Source: an uncultured Bacteroidales bacterium
Lineage (GTDB): Bacteria; Bacteroidota; Bacteroidia; Bacteroidales; UBA932
Assembly: GCA_946614205.1 (NCBI GenBank)
Contig: CAMOGR010000037.1
Coordinates: 1 to 5,374 of the forward strand
Length of the DNA stretch: 5,374 bases
Direction: 5' to 3'
Shown piece by piece: positions 1 through 5,374 of this stretch. Every line of letters starts with the position of its first letter. Position 1 is the stretch's first letter. The position numbers and the translations under genes are program-made. Under the pieces are notes generated by a model. That model made no database searches. It had not been told where the DNA came from and saw only the letters and a program-made list of their open reading frames with translations.

Positions 1-2043
<2,043 letters not shown>

Positions 2044-2046
2044 CCT

Positions 2047-2538
2047 ATGCCCAATTTCAAGCTCGACGAAACCGACCGCAAGATTCTCTATTATCTTGTG
2101 AACAATGCCAGGATGCCCTACCAGGAAATAGCCCGGGAGTGCGGCATCTCCGGAGCGGCCGTACACCAGAGAATCAAGAAGCTGGAAGACGGAGGCGTAA
2201 TAGCCGGCTCCCAAATGATGGTAAAGCCCGCGGCGCTCGGGCTCGACGTGTGTGCCTACATCAGCATTTCGCTCACGGAAGGCAATAAGTACCAGGAAGT
2301 TGTAGATGCACTGAAGCACATTCCCGAGATTGTGGAGTGCCACTTCGTGACCGGCCGCGCAGCCCTGCTGCTCAAGCTGTACTGCATCGACAACGACCAC
2401 CTGATGGAAACCATCATCAACACCATCCAGCGCATCCCCTACGTACAGTCCACCGAGACCATGATTTCCCTCGACCAGGCCTTCGAACGCCAGGTCTGGG
2501 TAAAAGACTTCAAGAGCACTACTTTCCGGAACCTGTAA
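2047..2538 (+). CDS. Lrp/AsnC-family transcriptional regulator
   Basis: A 163-residue protein, the usual length for the feast/famine (Lrp/AsnC) family of DNA-binding regulators that sense amino acids or related small molecules and work as dimers to octamers. The N-terminus (LDETDRKILYYLVNNARMPY, residues 6-25) and the helix-turn-helix (EIARECGISGAAVHQRIKKL, 27-46) are textbook for the family. Residues about 68-143 form the RAM effector/oligomerisation domain, with IVECHFVTGRAALLLKLY (95-112) as the central strand. The usual Asp in the family's GxxDyll motif is Ala106 here. The start ATG lies 3 bp after the topA stop and fits the conserved LDxxDxxIL opening; no Shine-Dalgarno is present. Tight spacing suggests co-transcription with topA, though an internal promoter in the topA end is possible. 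The effector and targets cannot be read from sequence. The amino-acid enzymes downstream are possible targets, but this is inference. Confidence 0.94.
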   Translation: MPNFKLDETDRKILYYLVNNARMPYQEIARECGISGAAVHQRIKKLEDGGVIAGSQMMVKPAALGLDVCAYISISLTEGNKYQEVVDALKHIPEIVECHFVTGRAALLLKLYCIDNDHLMETIINTIQRIPYVQSTETMISLDQAFERQVWVKDFKSTTFRNL

Positions 2539-2566
2539 ACAGGCAGCTAAGTAAATGCGTCACTAA
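2539..2566. other. Short convergent intergenic gap, no clear terminator
   Basis: These 28 bp separate the stop codons of the regulator (+) and the lipoprotein gene (-). Only a weak AT-only pairing between two TAATTA hexamers (2564-2569 and 2578-2583) is visible, partly inside the lipoprotein gene and without a T-tract on either strand. I see no convincing intrinsic terminator. Confidence 0.5.
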
Positions 2567-3001
2567 TTACCTGGTGATAATTATGCGGAAGGACATGTCG
2601 GCCGGGCGCTCTCCGGTGTAAAGGTCTGACGTGGTGACGAATACGCTCAGCGAGCCAAGGGTCCATTCATAGTCGATGTAGGTGGTGAAGATGAATTCTC
2701 CGCCGCCCTCGGCAGGTACGGATTCCGTGCGCATGGCGGGCAGTGGAGTCCAGATGTCGGCACCGTTGTTTTCGCCGCGGTAGCGGCGCGATACCTGCAC
2801 GTTGCCTCCGCGAACGACGTCAGCCGTTATTGCCGGGACATCGACTATGGCTTCGAACAGGCCCTGGCCTTCCTGCCAGTCGCTCGACCTTACGTCGAAA
2901 TCGTACATTTTCATATAGGTACCGCCGGAGTCGATGCCCATGCATCCCGTGAGGAGCAGCCCCAGAGCCGACAGCATGATAAGGATTCTGCTTGCTTTCA
3001 T
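2567..3001 (-). CDS. Small lipoprotein of a Bacteroidota family of unknown function
   Basis: A 144-residue protein with a clear lipoprotein signal: positive start (MKASR), hydrophobic core (ILIMLSALGLLL) and lipobox LTGC with the lipidated Cys at residue 20. The mature part is about 125 residues, rich in predicted beta strands. It has an MYDFDV-x3-DW opening (32-42), a WTPLPAM segment (84-90) and the closing block SLSVFVTTSDLYTGERPADMSFRIIITR region (117-144). That closing pattern (GS-x-x-FyvTysD ... P-x-x-MtFRvv) matches, from memory, a recurrent family of short Bacteroidota proteins with no assigned function. After the Cys comes MGIDSGG with only one acidic residue, so there is no obvious surface-export signal; a periplasm-facing outer-membrane location is my guess. 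The gene is convergent with the regulator (28 bp between stops) and divergent from the permease. The ATG is 17 bp from its -7 box. Confidence 0.82.
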   Translation of the reverse strand: MKASRILIMLSALGLLLTGCMGIDSGGTYMKMYDFDVRSSDWQEGQGLFEAIVDVPAITADVVRGGNVQVSRRYRGENNGADIWTPLPAMRTESVPAEGGGEFIFTTYIDYEWTLGSLSVFVTTSDLYTGERPADMSFRIIITR

Positions 3002-3017
3002 TTTGTCGTGTTTTTTG

Positions 3018-3025
3018 CAAAGATA
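3018..3025 (-). promoter_or_regulatory. Bacteroidota -7 box driving the lipoprotein gene
   Basis: On the minus strand this reads TATCTTTG, an exact match to the Bacteroidota primary-sigma -7 consensus TAnnTTTG. A -33 TTTG is not exact: TTTA occurs at an 18-bp spacing (3044-3047 read in reverse). The implied start of transcription, about 4-5 nt past the box, leaves a leader of only about 10 nt before the ATG at 3001. No Shine-Dalgarno lies in it, and it is A-rich, as expected in this phylum. Confidence 0.6.
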
Positions 3026-3051
3026 TCCTTTTTTCTTGTTTTTTAAAGCAC

Positions 3052-3059
3052 TATCTTTG
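3052..3059 (+). promoter_or_regulatory. Bacteroidota -7 box driving the permease-hydrolase-arcC operon
   Basis: TATCTTTG matches the TAnnTTTG consensus exactly. The -33 element is poor: at the standard 19-bp spacing the sequence is TTTT (3029-3032) rather than TTTG, inside a T-rich run. The predicted leader to the permease ATG at 3090 is about 25 nt. Together with the gene packing downstream, this is the only promoter I can see for the three-gene operon. Confidence 0.65.
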
Positions 3060-3089
3060 CATCCGCACTGAAACTACTGCCACAAGCAG

Positions 3090-3980
3090 ATGAAAAATAA
3101 ACTTACATCCTACCTTGCCGCGATGACCACCGTGGTCCTCTGGGCAATGTCTTACATCTGGGCCGACCGCCTGCTTGACCTTCAAATTCCGGTTGAATTC
3201 TTCGTACCGGTCCGTATCCTCATGGCCGGAGTCCTGCTCTGGTGCTTCAACAAGTTGACGGGGCAGAAAATGAAGATGCAGAAGAAGGACGTCCTGAAGT
3301 TCGTGCTTCTCGCCCTCTGCATGCCCTTCATTTATTTCGTGGCGGAGACTTACGGCCTCAAGTTCACCGAGTCGCCTACCATCACCTCCCTCGTCATCGC
3401 CACCAATCCCATCTTTGCGATGGTCGTCGGCCTGCTCGTCTTCAGGGAAAAGTTCAGCCGCATCAATGTCCTCGGCGTGTTCATCACCCTTGCCGGACTG
3501 TGGATTGTCACCTGGAAGAGCGGCGCGACGGGTGAACTCTTCTGGGTCGGAGTGCTGATACTGTTCATCGCGGTGGCTTCCGAGGTTAGCCAGATAGCCT
3601 TTACCAAGTCTCTTTCGAACACTTACGCCCCGTCCGTCATAGTGATGTATCAGTTCCTCCTCGGGGCCGTCTTCTTCCTGCCTCTCTTCCTCGCGAAGGG
3701 TGTGTCCGGGTTCGATGCGGCTACGTACATCACTTGGCCCGTGATTTATCCCATCCTGGCCCTTGCCCTGCTGTGCAGCGCTACTGCGTTCACCACCTGG
3801 GCCTTCGCCATCAAGAACCTCGGCGTGGCACATACCAGCGTGTTCCTTGCCATCGTTCCGCTGGTGACGGCGCTCATCGCCTTCATTCTCGGCGAGGAGA
3901 CCCTGAGCCTGCTGCAGTGGGCCGGCCTTGCGGTGGGAATGGTCGGAATATATCTAACTCAACATACATCCAAGCAATAA
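3090..3980 (+). CDS. EamA/DMT-superfamily permease (ten transmembrane helices)
   Basis: An inner-membrane transporter of the drug/metabolite transporter superfamily, EamA type; members typically export amino acids, metabolites or drugs, and some import. The 296-residue length is standard. Two internally homologous five-helix halves are visible. Half one (about 8-141) has hydrophobic segments near 8-25, 36-53, 69-89, 97-118 and 125-142. Half two (about 150-291) has segments near 150-171, 182-203, 215-240, 246-267 and 273-290. Each half ends in the EamA signature: NPIFAMVVGLLVFREKF with LGVFITLAGLWIV, then VPLVTALIAFILGEETLS with AGLAVGMVGIYL. The start ATG is the first in frame after the -7 box and opens directly into helix one. 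The substrate cannot be read from sequence. Linkage to the hydrolase and carbamate kinase suggests a guanidino/ureido compound, ornithine or similar (inference). Its stop codon overlaps the next start by one base (TAATG). Confidence 0.94.
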   Translation: MKNKLTSYLAAMTTVVLWAMSYIWADRLLDLQIPVEFFVPVRILMAGVLLWCFNKLTGQKMKMQKKDVLKFVLLALCMPFIYFVAETYGLKFTESPTITSLVIATNPIFAMVVGLLVFREKFSRINVLGVFITLAGLWIVTWKSGATGELFWVGVLILFIAVASEVSQIAFTKSLSNTYAPSVIVMYQFLLGAVFFLPLFLAKGVSGFDAATYITWPVIYPILALALLCSATAFTTWAFAIKNLGVAHTSVFLAIVPLVTALIAFILGEETLSLLQWAGLAVGMVGIYLTQHTSKQ

Positions 3981-4894
3981 TGGAAATCTTTGTCAAATCA
4001 GAAACCGGCCGCCTGCGTGAGGTCGTTCTCGGCCTTCCTGACAGCAACGGCCCGGTTCCCAAGCTGCGCGAAACCTTCGACGCAAAGTCTTATGAATCAG
4101 TCCTTAAGGGCGTCTATCCCAAGCAGGAGGACATCACCGCGGAGATGAACGCCTTCGAGGCGGTCCTTCTCAAGTACGGAGTCAAGGTTCACCGCCCGCA
4201 GCTCGTAAAGAATTGCAATCAGATCTTCGCCCGCGACGTGGGCTTTGTCATCGACGACAAAATCATCGTTTCCAACGTCATACCCGACCGTCAGGAAGAA
4301 ATCGACGCCTACGACCAGATTTACCGCCAGATACATTACAAGCAGATTTACAACCTTCCCGAGGCCGTGCATGTGGAGGGTGGTGACGTCGTGCTGTACA
4401 ACGGCGTGGTGTTCGTGGGACAGTATGCCTTCGAGGATTATCCCGACGTGAAGACAGCCCGCACCAACCGCCTGGCGCTCGACTACCTCAAGATGATATT
4501 TCCCAATAAGACCATCATCCCGCTCAACCTGCGCAAGAGCGACACCGACCCTTACGAGGGCATACTCCACCTCGACTGCACCTTCATGCCGGTCGGCCGC
4601 GACAAGGCCATCATCTACAAGGGCGGTTTCCTCAATCCCCGCGACGCAGACCACCTGGTCGACATGTTCGGCCGCGACAACGTTTTCGAGCTCACCCGCG
4701 AAGAGATGTACTGGATGAATTCCAACATCTTCTCCATCTCCGAGGACGTCGTGGTCATCGAGGAGCATTTCACCCGCCTGGGCAAGCATCTGAGCGAGGT
4801 CTGGGGCATGACCGTCGAGACCGTGCCCTACCGCGAAATCTCCAAGATGGGAGGCCTTCTGCGTTGTTCCACCCTTCCTCTCAGGCGCGACTGA
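3980..4894 (+). CDS. Arginine deiminase-superfamily hydrolase (guanidino-group-modifying enzyme)
   Basis: A 304-residue cytosolic enzyme of the superfamily that attacks guanidino carbons with a cysteine (arginine deiminase, agmatine deiminase, DDAH, amidinotransferase, arginine dihydrolase). The full expected set of active-site residues is visible in order: NQIFARD (Asp86), HVEGGD (Glu133), HLD (His197, Asp199), and the C-terminal GGLLRCSTLPLRRD with the nucleophile Cys296 (codon 4865-4867). These match the Asp/Glu/His/Asp/Cys set of bacterial arginine deiminase. At about 300 residues it is much shorter than classical ArcA (about 400) and lacks room for ArcA's extra helical domain. The frame is open upstream to 3734, but the family N-terminus (MEIFVKSETGRLREVVLG) fixes the start at 3980, overlapping the permease stop by one base. 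Carbamate kinase follows after 2 bp, favouring arginine or a similar substrate yielding a carbamoyl donor. DDAH or arginine-dihydrolase activity remains possible, so no symbol is given. Confidence 0.9.
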   Translation: MEIFVKSETGRLREVVLGLPDSNGPVPKLRETFDAKSYESVLKGVYPKQEDITAEMNAFEAVLLKYGVKVHRPQLVKNCNQIFARDVGFVIDDKIIVSNVIPDRQEEIDAYDQIYRQIHYKQIYNLPEAVHVEGGDVVLYNGVVFVGQYAFEDYPDVKTARTNRLALDYLKMIFPNKTIIPLNLRKSDTDPYEGILHLDCTFMPVGRDKAIIYKGGFLNPRDADHLVDMFGRDNVFELTREEMYWMNSNIFSISEDVVVIEEHFTRLGKHLSEVWGMTVETVPYREISKMGGLLRCSTLPLRRD

Positions 4895-4896
4895 TT

Positions 4897-5374
4897 ATGG
4901 CAAAGCTTGCAATGATTGCGTTCGGAGGCAACGCCCTCCTTCGCGCCGGCCAGAAGGGCACCTGGGACGAGCAGCTCGAGAATGTCGAGCGCACCTGCTC
5001 CCAGCTCAGGCACCTTCTCGACAGGGGGTACAACATCGTCATCGGTCACGGCAACGGCCCCCAGGTGGGCAATGTCATGCTCCAGCACGAGGCCGGCGCG
5101 CAGGTGTTCGGCCTTCCTGCCATGCCCATGGACTTCTGCGGGGCCGAGACCCAGGGCTCGATAGCCTACCTCATCGAGACCGCCATGGAGAAAGTGCTCC
5201 GTGAGGCAGGAAGCGACCGCCGCGTCGTTTCGCTCGTCACCCGCGTCGAGGTCGATGCCGCGGACCCGGCATTCGGCAGTCCCACCAAGCCGGTCGGTCC
5301 GTACTATACCGCGCAGGAGGCTGCGCTCAAGCCCGGAGTTTGGAAGGAAGATCCTCGCGGACGCGGCTGGCGCA
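4897..5374 (+). CDS. arcC: Carbamate kinase, 3'-truncated by window edge
   Basis: Transfers phosphate from carbamoyl phosphate to ADP, giving ATP plus carbamate, the energy-yielding last step of arginine deiminase, agmatine deiminase and allantoin/ureido fermentations. The 159 visible codons cover roughly the first half of a protein usually about 310 residues long and have no stop. Amino-acid-kinase-fold motifs are present: AFGGNALL (8-15, phosphate loop), HGNGPQVGN (51-59), AETQGSIAY (83-91), and the carbamate-kinase-specific DPAFGSPTKPVGPYY (123-137) and KEDPRGRGWR (150-159). The last of these normally leads straight into RVVPSP. The ATG is 2 bp after the hydrolase stop (TGA-TT-ATG), with no Shine-Dalgarno, indicating co-transcription and probably coupled translation. 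The motif set separates it from aspartate and acetylglutamate kinases. Whether the enzyme works catabolically is inferred from the hydrolase neighbour. Confidence 0.96.
   Translation, partial: MAKLAMIAFGGNALLRAGQKGTWDEQLENVERTCSQLRHLLDRGYNIVIGHGNGPQVGNVMLQHEAGAQVFGLPAMPMDFCGAETQGSIAYLIETAMEKVLREAGSDRRVVSLVTRVEVDAADPAFGSPTKPVGPYYTAQEAALKPGVWKEDPRGRGWR

Larger units (their letters stand above)
3016..3061. repeat. Perfect 10-bp inverted repeat in divergent promoter region
   Basis: TGCAAAGATA at 3016-3025 is the exact reverse complement of TATCTTTGCA at 3052-3061. The arms are 26 bp apart and symmetric about position 3038.5. Each arm contains one -7 promoter box, so the repeat is most simply explained by two back-to-back promoters sharing an AT-rich spacer (two T6 runs around CTTG). 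Two flanking bases (TG/CA) beyond the eight-base box also match, which leaves room for an operator role. Confidence 0.7.

Noticed and set aside
2560..2583. Possible hairpin: TAATTA hexamers flanking CCTGGTGA, with a TCAC/GTGA pair
   Set aside because: The stem is AT-only or four bases long, no T-tract follows on either strand, and TAATTA is itself palindromic, so the pairing carries little information as a terminator.
3011..3044. Runs of T (3011-3016, 3029-3034, 3039-3044) as a terminator or phase-variable tract
   Set aside because: They lie between two good -7 boxes with no GC-rich stem before them, and six-base runs are too short to suggest slippage.
3051..3833. Minus-strand open frame (260 codons) opposite the permease
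   Set aside because: Highly charged, low-complexity Glu/Asp/His/Gly composition is the expected antisense of a hydrophobic membrane protein; there is no family match and its end overlaps the promoter region.
3734..3979. An in-frame upstream extension of the hydrolase frame, giving a 386-residue protein
   Set aside because: The added 82 residues overlap the C-terminal helices of the permease, are rich in Arg/His/Pro as expected for out-of-frame translation, and precede a clean family N-terminus at 3980.
4097..4789. Minus-strand open frame (230 codons) opposite the hydrolase
   Set aside because: It is antisense to a gene with complete catalytic motifs and has no recognisable domain.

Overview
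The window is a GC-rich piece of a bacterial chromosome, most likely from Bacteroidota and plausibly a high-GC Bacteroidales lineage such as the Alistipes/Rikenellaceae type. Four things point that way. The two intergenic promoters carry the Bacteroidota -7 box (TAnnTTTG). None of the five visible start codons has a Shine-Dalgarno sequence. The small lipoprotein resembles a family I know only from Bacteroidota. The Lrp-type regulator and zinc-less topoisomerase I look like Bacteroidota versions. The genus is inference; no rRNA or other marker is present.

Layout, left to right: (i) 1-2043 (+), the 3' part of topA, DNA topoisomerase I, entering from the left edge; (ii) 2047-2538 (+), an Lrp/AsnC-family regulator 3 bp behind topA; (iii) 2567-3001 (-), a small lipoprotein of unknown function, convergent with the regulator; (iv) 3002-3089, an AT-rich divergent promoter region with two identical, oppositely oriented -7 boxes forming a perfect 10-bp inverted repeat; (v) 3090-3980 (+), a ten-helix EamA/DMT permease; (vi) 3980-4894 (+), a guanidino-group-modifying hydrolase of the arginine deiminase superfamily, its start codon overlapping the permease stop by one base; (vii) 4897-5374 (+), the 5' part of carbamate kinase (arcC), leaving at the right edge.

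The last three genes look like one tightly packed operon, read from the promoter at about 3052. A deiminase-type hydrolase followed 2 bp later by carbamate kinase suggests catabolism of arginine or a related guanidino/ureido compound, with carbamoyl phosphate used to make ATP. The permease would move the substrate or product. The carbamoyltransferase needed between the two enzymes is not in the window and may lie just beyond the right edge. The topA-regulator pair looks like a separate transcription unit.

The region is mostly ordinary housekeeping and metabolic sequence. I see no mobile element, CRISPR array, tRNA, rRNA or phage gene. The points most worth checking are the short arginine-deiminase-like enzyme paired with carbamate kinase, the mirrored divergent promoter, and the uncharacterised lipoprotein.
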